Below, one piece after another: positions 1-9,818 of a DNA stretch of 64,000 nucleotides (its first letter is position 1; every line of letters starts with the position of its first letter). The position numbers and the translations under genes were made by a program. This DNA comes from Microstegium vimineum (taxonomy: Eukaryota; Streptophyta; Magnoliopsida; Poales; Poaceae). The notes below the pieces were generated by a model that was not told the origin of the DNA, did no database searches, and saw nothing but the letters and a program-made list of their open reading frames with translations. The stretch lies in assembly GCA_022036555.1 (NCBI GenBank), contig CM039140.1, forward strand, positions 30,004,473 to 30,068,472. The letters are read 5' to 3'.

Positions 1-149
1 TCTAGGAAACACAACTGAACTTCATATGTCCTCTTGAGTATTCTGACATTGCTCAAACGTATAATCCTCATAACCATGACCATCTGTTGGATTGGGCTCT
101 TCCAAAGGCATCTGTTCCTCAACATGGACATCTGAGAACTCATGTTCTG

Positions 150-805
150 CCTCACTATCCTTTGTGTCCCTACTTTCCGGTAGGTCCACTTCACATTCCT
201 CAGGTTCAGGTTGCGTTCATTGATACTCAATTCTTTCTCCCGTCGGAGTTGTTATAGACACCAAACCTTGGGTAGGATCAATGCTTCCCTTACAAGCAGC
301 GAACCATCCTCTTCCAAGGACAACAATACTGTTCATGAGGTCCAACAATAAGGTTCACCTTAAAGTTTCCTCCCTTTATTTGAAGACTAACTTTTGGGCA
401 TATGCGGGTTGCCTTTACTTCACCTCCAAGGGTATTAACCAGCACTGGTTCCCTTATTGGAAGCGTTGTCATCTTTTGTTCTTGCACAACTGCTTTAGAG
501 ATAAAAGAATGTGTGGTCTTCGGATCAAACATCACTAAGGCAGGAGATGAGTTTACTGAAATGAAACCATACACAACTCCATTAGATCCACATGGGGTGG
601 ACACATTTCTCAACATTCCTTGGATGTATTTTCTCTTTTCTTTTGCTCCTGGAGCCTGCTCTTTCGAGTCACTTGACTTCAGGTTTTGTTTGTGTTGGTT
701 CTGGCATTGATTGTCCACGATTAACTTCCCAAGGCAAGCTTCCTCATAAGGTTTACCTTCCTTGCAATCATAACCTTTCTCACTAGAAGTGTTAGCCTTT
801 ATCAT
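150..805 (-). pseudogene. Retropepsin-like module B (second protease copy), frameshifted
   Basis: This is an aspartic-protease-like domain of the retropepsin (RVP) type. The motif FDPKTTHSFIS marks the active-site region, but the usual D-S/T-G triad is altered. Near 340 the reading frame shifts. The next frame carries the typical C-terminal part, with VVLGRGWF and later PTGERIEY, and then a stop near 208. Acidic low-complexity sequence follows towards the left edge. The module parallels module A at 1540-2787 almost motif for motif, including VVYGFISV against VVCGLI upstream of the active site. I read it as a duplicated protease domain within one element, now dead. The function is inferred from family resemblance only. 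Confidence 0.6.
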
Positions 806-1539
806 ATGGATAGCAGGTAGTGATAAGCATTTCTTTCAAGCAAGGCACTAACATCAATGCAACTCCATGTTGAAACTTCTTTAACTTGGCTACCCCCCTT
901 AAGATAGGTGAACTAGGGGACACCAAGGTAGCTTGCATATTTGTAAACTTTGACTAACTGTCCTCATACCCTTTTTGTTATTCCAAGGAAACTTTTGTGC
1001 CAAAGTATGATTCAACAACTTAATTCTCCTTGAGGGCAAGAAAACAGCGGCACAGATGTATCACTTTGTTATTTTCATAACTCCATATCCAAGATAGCAA
1101 CTAGGGTGGTTCTTGCGGATAGAGAAAGAGATAAGGAAGCGTGTACTTTTATCCGGAATTTTTCCATAACTCTTATCTTCCAACAAACAGAGATTTTAGA
1201 TGATAAGGATAGATTGCACTTGAAAGATAGGATAGAGAAACACAGGAGATAAACAAAACCCCACTATTTATTTCATTAAACCATAAGACTATAACTAAAT
1301 GAAATTGTGGGAAAGACCTCACAAGATCATTGCACTCATTACAAAGATGCAAATCAAACATAAACATTATGACAAGCCAACCAATCACTTATAGGTTCAC
1401 AAGACACATAGACTCGACTAACGTATTTATTACAAGGGACATAAACTCCTAGTTGGGCGACGGTCACGAAGAGCTTCCTCCACATAGCATGCTTCTAACT
1501 TTGACTGCCTCCAGAGTTCAGTCGCTGGTTCTTCTGTGG
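806..1539. other. Spacer between the two protease modules, no gene seen
   Basis: I see no convincing coding sequence in this stretch. Short frames here have no recognisable domain. It separates protease module B from the CCHC knuckle of module A and is probably decayed internal sequence of the same element. Confidence 0.5.
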
Positions 1540-2787
1540 ACAGGAGTTAACATAGTGTCCTTCTTGCTGGCAAAGAAAACACTTTCTCTTGGTTGGATCT
1601 TTGGACTACTCCACGGAAGTACTACTTGGGGAGTTATTAACTGGCAGACCTTGGGGGTTCATCTTCATTTGACCGTTCCGCTTTCTAACTCGTTTGACCC
1701 TTCGGGGTTGGAACTCCGTACAAGTGATTGTCCATCCATCTATGCATACCTCACCAAAAATGGATTTGGCTTGAGGAACTTCTACCGCTTTACCCTTTGG
1801 ATCCATCTGACTAGGATTCTGAACCAGATGTGGCAAGGTAGTTGAACTCAAAGGTAGGTTGTTCTCTGAGAGTGACCCATGTGAGATAGCTTTCCTCTTC
1901 TTATTATCATTGGATTCACAGTTCAGATTCATCTTGAATTCCCCTTGAGGAGGCTTGTTTTGAAGACAAACAACTCCATAATGCCTACAACACTGGCATT
2001 GATTCTGAACTTCATGCTTCTTACCGTTACCACATTCAAAAGCGGTAGTCTCATATTCCTTGGTCAAAGCTTGTATCCCCTCATATTCAATCCTTTCTCC
2101 TGACGGTGTTGCTAGATGTACCAAAAGCCGGGCACTACTGATTCCCCCTCCAAAAGCGGAGAACCATCCCGTTCCGAGGATAACATCAATGTCCGAGAGC
2201 TTCAAAACAACAAGATTCGTTGCAAATTCCACACCTCTTATATTAAGTTTAAACTTTGGACATATGTGGTTTGCCGTCATTTCTCCAATTGGGGTTTGAA
2301 CTATCATGGTCTTCTTCATTAGCTCTGGCATCATCTTTTGTTCCTTTACCAACTTGGTAGAGATGAACGAATGCGTTGCTCTAGGATCAAATAGAACCAT
2401 GGCATTTGCTGAGCCTACTCAGATCAAACCACACACGACCTTCTTTGCTCCAGGGAGGGTACTCATATCCACATGGTTCAACTTTGCATTGCTATAGTTC
2501 TGCTTTGTTTTACTTCCTTGCGCCTGTTCCCTATGGGACCTTGGCACATTGATCTGTCCTGGAGGTAAGTGCTGTTGTTGAGTCATTTCTTCAGCCACTT
2601 GGTTCTGCATGGTTGATAGCTTTCCATTAACAGACGCGATCAAGGATGTCATAGCTTGGTCTTTTAGATCTCTGAGACTAGCTGGCATCTCGTTATGATC
2701 CATCTTGAGAGACAGAGAGAGAAGCGTTAGAATTGTGACAATGTTTTTACAACAGAATAGGGATAGAGTGAGCATCACTTTAAACAT
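1540..2787 (-). pseudogene. Retropepsin-like module A followed by a CCHC zinc knuckle
   Basis: In one minus-strand frame starting at 2787 there is a short leader, an in-frame TGA at 2419-2421, then the retropepsin-like domain (FDPRATHSFIS, later DVILGTGWF and PSGERIEYEG). A basic linker follows, then an in-frame TAG at 1606-1608, then a zinc knuckle of the form C-x2-C-x4-H-x4-C (CFLCQQEGHYVNSC, 1540-1581). In standard gypsy polyproteins the knuckle ends Gag and precedes the protease. Here it follows one protease-like domain and precedes another (module B). The leader is too short to hold a capsid domain. The family assignment comes from motifs; the unusual order is directly visible. The two stops make it a pseudogene, although the rest of the frame is open. 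Confidence 0.65.
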
Positions 2788-2880
2788 ATATCAAGGTTAG
2801 AGAGAAAACAAGAACTAGATAAGGGTGAAAGCTTGCTAAAACGACCAGTTCTATCTAGGCTTGCGTCCTACAGTCATCAT

Positions 2881-2894
2881 TGCTTTGATACCAA
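2881..2894 (-). other. Primer-binding site (initiator-Met tRNA type, one mismatch)
   Basis: On the minus strand TGGTATCAAAGCA lies two bases after the LTR end. It matches the standard plant PBS TGGTATCAGAGC except at one position. It shows that the LTR at 2897-5677 is a 5' LTR and that the element reads leftwards. Confidence 0.8.
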
Positions 2895-5066
2895 TTTGTC
2901 ACACCCGGTTTTAAGGACAAAACCAGATATACCCTATATGTGAGCCCAGGAAGTCAAATCTCACATATAGCCACAGAACAAGGTAATATCAACAGACAAT
3001 ACTTAAGTATATAACATATATGGTTAAAGGAATAACCTTAAGAGAGCAAATAGCGGTAAGACACTCCGAACTTCAGGCGAAGACTCCACTCCACAGGGAC
3101 CAAACTGACTGGTTGATGACAAGCCTAACTGCTCGAGACTTCTCGCAAACTGGTACCCATCCAGGATTTTTATCCAAGTATTGAAAAGGATAAACAAGCG
3201 TAAGTACTTTCGTACTCAACAAGCATATATGGGGTTCATGAGGCTCAAATAGTATGACACTGGTTTACTGCGGTAAGCATTTTAATTTGTAACAAAACTT
3301 TATAAGTGGTAGATCAAAGTTATGCTTAAGTCCCCAAATTAAACCACATGATCATATAGCAATTGAATGAACACCATAATATTATGATAAAGTGATTCAC
3401 AAGTAATAACCTGTAAACATTGTTTCTGTGGGTTTTCCATTATTAGTCTGTGAGTTTTCCGGGCCGCTCGTGTCCGTGAGCACGGCTGATATATCAGTTT
3501 TTAACACTCTACAGAGGTTGTACACTTTACCCACGAGTCGTGATTTACCCTTTCGCCAGAGGGGATCAGCCTCTTGACCCACTTCCAAGGAAGGCCGACA
3601 GGGTTCACTATGAAGTCCTTCAAAGGGGCTCGCTGACAAACAACAGACACTACGGATCCACGGGCAAGGGGTATATAGGAGCCCCGGGATGGTACACACA
3701 CGCAGCGGCCCCCACTTCAGCCGCTCCGCAACCGCTCGTCAATGGCAACTTTCGCGAACTGCCACATGCGAGAGAGTTGCCCTCATACTGAACTAAAGCC
3801 AGAGCCATTATAGCCCTCGTGGTTGTACTGTATGTCCCAGCTTTTGCTGACAGAAAGGGTCCTAAATCCATGTTACTAAAAAGTCAAGTTTTACTTTATC
3901 GTCTCATATAGTCGTTAATCAAGATTAAAGAATCATGCTTATTAAAGAGGAGCACTAGCAATAACTACCCATATGCAAAAGCAACCCATAGGATTTCAAG
4001 GATCAAGATAATCAAATCTAGGTAAACCCTATGGTGACAATATTAGACACATGCATATGATTTTAGTTAAAACATCATGAATAGGACATCAAGGAAGATC
4101 CCATATAATACTTGCCTTAAAAGCTTAGATCCTTCTTCTAATTCTAGTCTTCAAAAGATCTTCTGAAACACCAACTTCTTGATCTCCAACGTAACTCTAA
4201 CCGATTGGACAATAATTACCAAATCACCACACAAGCATTCTGATCATACAAAGCACACAAACATGGCTAAATTAGAACAATACACCAACCAATGAAAAGG
4301 ATTTAAAGAGAAATCTACGCAACTCTACGATCACACAGTCGCGAAGATCACACTAAACGGAGCTACGATGATCGAGATACAACTAACGGAAGATTTGCGT
4401 TTATAAAAGAGAACTATAAGCTTTTACCCAATTTTAATAACAATATAAAAGAATGGATAAGGTATTTCAAAGAAACACCCAAGTTAGATTAAGTCAAAGT
4501 TATATTTGGATCTCGAAAACAAAAGTAGAACTAATCATATTTTATATATAAAATAAGTTGCATAGTTATTAATCAAGTTAGGAGTTAACCATAAAATTAC
4601 AGAGCTATTAACATGGTATTAAAGATCACTAATGAAAAGATTACGCCGATACAAAGCCAACGCAACTTGAACGAAACGAAACGGATTAAAAACGGAGAAG
4701 ATAGGATTTAAACAAGATTTGGAGATTAAACAGGGAATTAAAGACATTAAATAAATATTTATTTTCAAAGTTTGCAAAACATATTGATTATGGTTTTAAC
4801 ATATAGATAAAAACTCTACAAAATTAATGCAACTCGAATGGATGAAAACGGAGTTAAAACGAATATTTTATAAACAGTTAAAAACTAATGGTAGAACTGA
4901 AATTTATTTTTGGAAGAAAAACAATTACCGCGTGGAAACACGCTTTCCGAGGCAAAAAGCGCAAGGCCGGCAGGCGCTTTAAGTTTGCTCGGTTGTTGTT
5001 GGAGCAGTGCTGGCTTGGTGGCGGCGGCTGCTCTCGGCGTGGGGAAAAGAGGGGGCTAGGGGGCTG

Positions 5067-5074
5067 TATTTATA
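5067..5074 (-). promoter_or_regulatory. LTR TATA box
   Basis: TATAAATA on the minus strand, immediately downstream (in element sense) of the C-rich, GGCCCA-rich U3 segment. Copies 2 and 3 of this LTR have a TATA-like word at the matching place. Confidence 0.6.
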
Positions 5075-5136
5075 GGGGAGGGGGCTGAGGGGCGGCTAGG
5101 GCTTCTGCCCTCGGGTGGGACACGCAGGGGGAAAGT

Positions 5137-5435
5137 GGCCCACTGGTGGGCTGCTGCGCTGGGAGGAGGAGGGGCTGGTGCTGGGCCTCTGCGGCGCTAG
5201 GCCAAGGAGGAGGGGAGCTGGCGGGTGGGCCGCGGGGACTGGGTGGGCTGCGCGCGGGGGGGGGGGGGGGGGTGGGAGAAAGAGGAGGGGAGGGAGGTGG
5301 GCCGGCCTGGGTGGCCTCGGGCCCAACTCGGGGGAAGGAGGGGAGGGGGAGAAAGGGGGAAGGGATTGGGCCGGCCTGGGTGGGCTGCGCAGGCCAGAAA
5401 AAAAAAGAGAGGGGGAGGGAGAGAGAGGTGGGCTG
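5137..5435 (-). promoter_or_regulatory. Cluster of TGGGCC/TGGGCT (site II-type) words in LTR U3
   Basis: About ten TGGGCY words or their complements occur in roughly 300 bases just upstream of the LTR TATA box in element orientation. In plants such site II elements are known binding sites for TCP transcription factors. Their use here is inferred. The stretch also includes a run of about 17 G on the plus strand. Confidence 0.4.
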
Positions 5436-5677
5436 GGAGGGTTTTCCCTTTTTTTTTTCTTTGTTTCAAATATACATTTCAAGACATTTGCAAAACAAGT
5501 TTTGAAACCACCACAATAAATCCAATGCTCCAACATGAATGCACAAACATGTTTCTACTAAAAGATAATTTTTAATTCCATAAAAAGTTTTATTTTTCTA
5601 TATTTTCATGAGCACCAAAAATTACAATTAAATCAATTTAAACCTATTTTCAAGAAATGAAATTTTGGGGTGTTACA

Positions 5678-6787
5678 CCTGTGCTTTTGCATCACTGAGG
5701 TAACAATATTTTCTTGCATTTTGGCCTATATCTATGAATTCACCGTGGCATCCCAAGATTTAAACAACCTAGGCCACCTTCATACAGCTATAACATGTCT
5801 TGATACTACCATAGAAAACTACCACACCCAAATCACAGATCTGTACCATAGATTTACTAAAGCCAAGGTACCTCAAACCCAGAAATAAATAGTCCTACTC
5901 TATTTATGTTACAATTACCAAAACATGTTAATTTACTCTCATTTGCAGACACAGTATCAGCTTACACATCTTCAGATAGAATCACCAAGAATTAGACCAA
6001 AACGTTGGGCAAGAGCACAGCCAACCAGAGCTACATCAACCCCGCCAGGTAACCCAAAACACCAAAGTCACTATTAAAATAGTCAATCTCAGTTCTACAA
6101 CCACAAAAAAAAAACCTATTTCCCATACATTACCATACATGAACGCTTATGCTCAGATGTGCGTTAACAGCAATACTCTTACCAGGAATACCATAACCAC
6201 CATGAAGGAACACACATCAGGCCAACATGAGCAATCAGCTTCCCCAGGCTACTGATAGTCCTGAATTGCGACCAACTAATGCAGACCCCTCTATTATGTA
6301 CAATAATACTATAAACTTGAACATAATGTGTAATATACACTTTAGATATCTATGTACGTACCTTATTACTACCCTTGATATTTCTAATCTTCATGAGACT
6401 TCCATACAAGTAGACTTATCACTATTAAATTTACACATTTCATTGCCATATCCTAGACAAATCTATAACCAGATGTGCTGAAATTACTTTCAGCCTTCCA
6501 GCTTCATAGCTCAGTATTCTACTTTTTAATATATGTTGTTCCATTATACATTTCACTGTTCAGCCTGATAAACAAACCACTCTATATAATCAAAAAACAA
6601 TTGTTTGCCTTCTTACTGTACTCCAGTACGAAAATACAAACATTCATCTACATTCTCACAGCCTAATAAACTATCTCTTTAACTATACATACATCCTCAT
6701 AAACAAATATTAAACAAATAGTGATTTTTATAGCTTACTTAGCCTACACAAACCTGCACGGGCGCGATGGCGCGCCCCTTCCACTAG
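5678..6787 (+). mobile_element. Helitron-like 3' end (5' end not found)
   Basis: At 6760-6777 there is a perfect GC hairpin, GGGCGCG-ATGG-CGCGCCC, in otherwise AT-rich DNA. It is followed at 6784-6787 by CTAG and then T. A short GC hairpin a few bases before a terminal CTRR, inserted before T, is the signature of Helitron 3' ends. No 5' TC end was recognised; the upstream part abuts the LTR at 5677 and may be truncated by it. No Rep/helicase coding sequence is present, so it would be a non-autonomous or truncated copy. The rest of the interval is AT-rich with no supported gene. Confidence 0.5.
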
Positions 6788-7088
6788 TACATATAGAGAA
6801 TTAAATGGAAGTCCAAAGGCATGCAGAGCGTGCTTCATGTGCAGCAAGGTTCTAACTTTGTGCGGGTTGGTGGCCCTTTGTGCGGGTTCTAACTTCATGT
6901 CCAGCAAAGTAGGGCTTTAGGTCCACCCCTATACTTTCCATCCATCCACTATATTCATTCATTTATCCATCCATGGTATATATCGATCTGATACGACGAC
7001 TGTATATATGTCTACATCCCAATATATATACTATATGATATGTCGATCTGACATGATGATTCTATATGTGTGCATCCCATCTAACAAC
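6788..7088. repeat. Gene-free stretch with an imperfect tandem repeat at 6977-7082
   Basis: Two diverged units of about 60 bases each carry the words TCGATCTGA, a TGA/ACGA pair and CTACATCCC or GCATCCC. Nothing else recognisable is seen in 6788-7088 apart from a repeated GTGCGGGTT word near 6860-6890. Confidence 0.5.
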
Positions 7089-7311
7089 ACCTCCATCAGT
7101 TCTGAAATATTATTACTACATATAATGGATTTATATATAGTCGTGACTAACTTGAAACCGTACGTGTTGACTAAATTTATTTATATAAAAAAGAATAATA
7201 TTTACGATTAAACCAAATTTGACGCATTATGAAACATATTTATAGTATTGACTTATTAGCTCAGATCAAAATGACAAAAAAAATCATTATATTTCAGAAG
7301 GAATAGAGTAT
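7089..7311. mobile_element. Degenerate Stowaway-like MITE
   Basis: The left end (CTCCATCAGTTCTGAAATAT) and the reverse complement of the right end (around ATATTTCAGAAGGAATAGAG) are imperfect inverted repeats resembling the CTCCCTCCGTTCC-type ends of grass Stowaway MITEs. The length of about 220 bases and the AT-rich inside fit. The ends have drifted, so family membership is tentative. 7312-7494 shows nothing further. Confidence 0.45.
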
Positions 7312-7514
7312 CTATCGTTTTTATCTATGGTGTACGTATGTGTGCGTGTGTGTGTGATCTTTATATTTGCATCATTGTTCCCTTTTAGTTTTAACATGCA
7401 TCTCTGTATCTTAATTATATATAAGCATTGTAACTAAAATGAGATAGATGTAGCACTAGCTCCAGCTTATGTACACTAATACACAGAGGTACTATATATA
7501 GCTGCAGTTGAAAA

Positions 7515-7745
7515 CCTATTTGTGCAGGCGTTTTTCGTAACCACCTGTGTCGGAGACCAGTAGAAATAGAACCACAATACAGGCGGTTTATTTAGAATCG
7601 CCTGTGGAAATCGATTTATACAGGCGGTGACCGCTTGTGAAAATCTATTTCCACAGGCGGCTGACCTAAAGAAAACCGTATGTGGAAACCCAATTCCACA
7701 GGCGGCTTCTTTAAGTCAGCCGCCTGTGGAAATAGGCCCCGCCCG
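7515..7745. repeat. CACTA subterminal repeat array
   Basis: Short words of the type TTTCCACAGGCGG and their complements CCGCCTGTGGAAA recur in both orientations (for example near 7530, 7595, 7620, 7650, 7690 and 7720). In CACTA elements such subterminal arrays bind the element's own DNA-binding protein and are needed for excision; that role is family knowledge. A run of about 17 C follows at 7745. Confidence 0.6.
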
Positions 7746-7900
7746 CCCCCCCCCCCCCCCTCCCCATTTTCATTTTTTAAATTTAAACCAGACCCTATAT
7801 TTTACTCTAAACCTATTGGATGATGTTCAATTATACCCATATAGTATTTAACTATTTCATACAAGTGGTTTCATACTCACAAACATAAAGTAAATGTATT

Positions 7901-7975
7901 TACATCAAAGTTTTCACTAGTGCTCCGGTGCTCACAAACACTATATATATATATATACATCAAAGTTTTCACTAG
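7901..7975. repeat. Short tandem duplication, period 55
   Basis: The 20-base word TACATCAAAGTTTTCACTAG occurs at 7901-7920 and again at 7956-7975, with a TA-dinucleotide run between them. Confidence 0.75.
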
Positions 7976-8640
7976 GGCTCTAATAACCATCTCGACTAAG
8001 TTGTAGACCACTGATCTCAGTGAGCACTCTATACTTTGGGTCACTTAAGATGCCCAACTTGTCGTGATAATTCCCCTCATGAGGAATGACTTCTCTCATG
8101 ATGCATGAATGAGCACAAGTCCTCAACTATGGCGTACAAAGTACGTTCGCTCATGTTAGTCGTCTTTTCTAGATAAGCATCTATTGTCAGAGTTAAATGG
8201 GAGGAAAGTTTATAAATATTAATATATACACTTGACAATACATTTGTAACTTTAATGTGAGAACTAAAATCATGACTATTACTTATATTACCTTAGAAGG
8301 GTTCCTGTTGTATCGTCTGTTTTGCCTCATGAACTCGCACACGTAGAATCCACAGAGGACCGATCTAGGTGGTTGCTTGTCGCACTATATAACAAGAAAG
8401 TGGTTATTTACTTACAACATCGTACTATGTATTGAACATGTGTATGATATGTATTCATAACTTTTCATACGTACCAGCCAATGATGATATATGTTCAATG
8501 GCCGCCTCGGTGAATCGCACTTTGCTTTTTTTAACTTGTAATACATATATACCCTATAATCTTGAATAGAATCACCATGTTATTCTCAAACTCTCATCAA
8601 TAAAAGTATGCAAGCATATCTCAACTTACAGTTCCAAGAA

Positions 8641-9100
8641 GTTCAAGAACCGTGCATATATAGCTCGTTGTCGCATAATCTGCGGAGTCTAATACCAACA
8701 CCCTTCCTTTCCTAGGATAAATGACAAAGCAGATCTAGTGGTCTCTGCACGAAGCAAATTTATGATGCACGTGTATATTAGAATTATTAATTTGAACTAT
8801 ACAAACTCACACTTACCCAAAGTTATACGGGGCCATTATGCATTTTCTCTCTTGATATAGAAGCATTGAGCTTGCCAGGTAGTAGGCGTAATTGGCTTCA
8901 AACTTTTTCTTCAGCTTCTTTTTCTTGTCCCTCGTTCTTCACCTTCTAACCCCTTCAATTTATCCTCGTCGTCTCCGATTCTGAAGTTGTGTCGTTCCTC
9001 ACATATTTTTATTGGGTTCCAATACGCAACCCTTTCATGTTCTTTGTGACGAGGATTCTTACCGTAACACATGATCTGCTCATCATATTGCATTCTGCAA
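8641..9100 (-). pseudogene. CACTA second-gene downstream exons (degenerate)
   Basis: An open stretch at 8911-9093 encodes a charged exon-like peptide. The sequence beside it (CTTACCCAAAGTTATACGGGG near 8815) matches the second CACTA copy near 30290, including an apparent splice-donor context. In grass CACTA elements this region often encodes a Ulp1-type protease C-terminus; I cannot confirm catalytic residues here. The identification rests on homology to the copy at 30136-31082, so the product name is tentative. Confidence 0.4.
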
Positions 9101-9169
9101 GACGCACGTTTATATAAGATATGAAATTAGAATGGATATAACTCACAAATAAAAACACAGGCATATTTA

Positions 9170-9818
9170 TTCGTATGAGTAACACTTACACTGCAAACAA
9201 CGTTATGAGCTTTACGTCGAGTCTCTTGAGGTTCAGCATCAATCACATGTCCTCGAATGTAATAATGGCAGTCTACCTTTCACTAGCAAATGCAGCTGGT
9301 GGTATAGACACGTTGATGGTGTCAATGCAAACAGCAGCTACCCTCATGTATCAGTCATGCAGTCTTTTTATAACACTAGGGATATTGATCAGTTTATCCC
9401 ACTGTAGTAGGGGCCTCCCCGAGTGATAACAAGTTGGAACATGTTTGCAATCTTCCTTTATTGGCTTCCTGATATTTATGCTAATTACCTCAGGCTTTCT
9501 GGCTGACTTCTCGTTCTCATACAAGTCAAGGATACGAGTAGTGCGTTGACGTCCAATTCCTGTCAAAAATCTGCCCACGCCAGCATTATTCTTTTTCATT
9601 GCCTCAAAGGGGGATATCAATTTGGGTATTGGAAATTTCTTCTTTGGTTGCGGTGGAGTCTCCTTTGTTTGTTTTGGGTCGTTAGGTGCTGGGAAAGGTG
9701 GAGAACTGAATGATGGGTCTTTTGGTTCAGGAGGAGCCATGATTGGTGACGGTGGAAGAGACTGGGCAGGTGGTGATGGTGGGTCTGGAAGAGACTGGGC
9801 AGGTGTTGGTATTTCTTA
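9170..9818 (-). pseudogene. CACTA-borne protein fragment, proline-rich then conserved block
   Basis: Reading leftwards from 9818 there is a Pro/Ser-rich linker, the block FPIPKLISPFE, a basic region, GRPLLQWDKL and then an in-frame stop at 9351-9353. The same frame continues past it with IDTINVSIP and a degenerate version of the LERLDV block. Copy 2/3 has matching blocks in the same order (FPVPKLVPPYE, GRPLLKRDKL, IDTIHVCIP, EDIWLMMNLERLDV). The function is unknown to me; such proteins lie between the transposase_24-like part and the protease part in grass CACTA elements. At 9819 the coding sequence is cut by the LTR junction. Confidence 0.5.

Larger units (their letters stand above)
1..5677 (-). 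mobile_element. Partial LTR retroelement with 2.8-kb LTR (gypsy-like, left end outside window)
   Basis: Read on the minus strand, this is a 5' LTR (2897-5677), a primer-binding site directly next to it, then degenerate coding sequence running off the left edge. The LTR belongs to the same family as the solo LTRs at 12987-16275 and 38625-41806: all begin TGTAACACCC and end GTGTGACA. The coding part holds retropepsin-like domains and one CCHC knuckle, which points to Ty3/gypsy descent, but I see no capsid-type gag, RT or integrase before the edge. It may be a non-autonomous derivative whose mobility depended on another element. No target duplication can be checked because the other end is missing. 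Confidence 0.8.
2897..5677 (-). repeat. 5' LTR of the long-LTR gypsy-like family (copy 1)
   Basis: On the plus strand it starts TGTCACACCC and ends GGGTGTTACA, so in element orientation it is TGTAACACCC to GGGTGTGACA. It aligns by eye with the solo LTRs at 12987 and 38625: the CTGATATATCAG block near 3487, the CTATATGTGAG/CTCACATATAG hairpin at 2934-2970 and a GC-rich stretch at 5090-5450. A TATA box lies at 5067-5074. It is about 0.4-0.5 kb shorter than the other two copies. Confidence 0.85.
7495..9818 (-). mobile_element. CACTA (En/Spm) transposon, 3' part, copy 1
   Basis: The interval runs from a block of subterminal repeats (7515-7745) through exon pieces to a proline-rich coding stretch that stops abruptly at 9818, where the Athila-like LTR begins. 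The coding pieces are homologous to those in the second CACTA copy (30136-33421), including the GRPLL...DKL and EDIWLM words. The outer terminus is near 7495-7506, where GCTGCAGTTGAAAACC looks like a worn CACTA-type end; a clean CACTA pentamer is not present. Confidence 0.6.

Noticed and set aside
5115..5575. Several overlapping long open frames in the GC-rich stretch on both strands
   Set aside because: They encode Gly/Arg or Pro-rich low-complexity strings in all frames and lie in the U3 part of an LTR; GC-rich DNA lacks stops by chance.
7515..7745. CRISPR-like array of short repeats
   Set aside because: Units are in both orientations with irregular spacing and lie at a CACTA end in a plant genome; they fit subterminal repeats.
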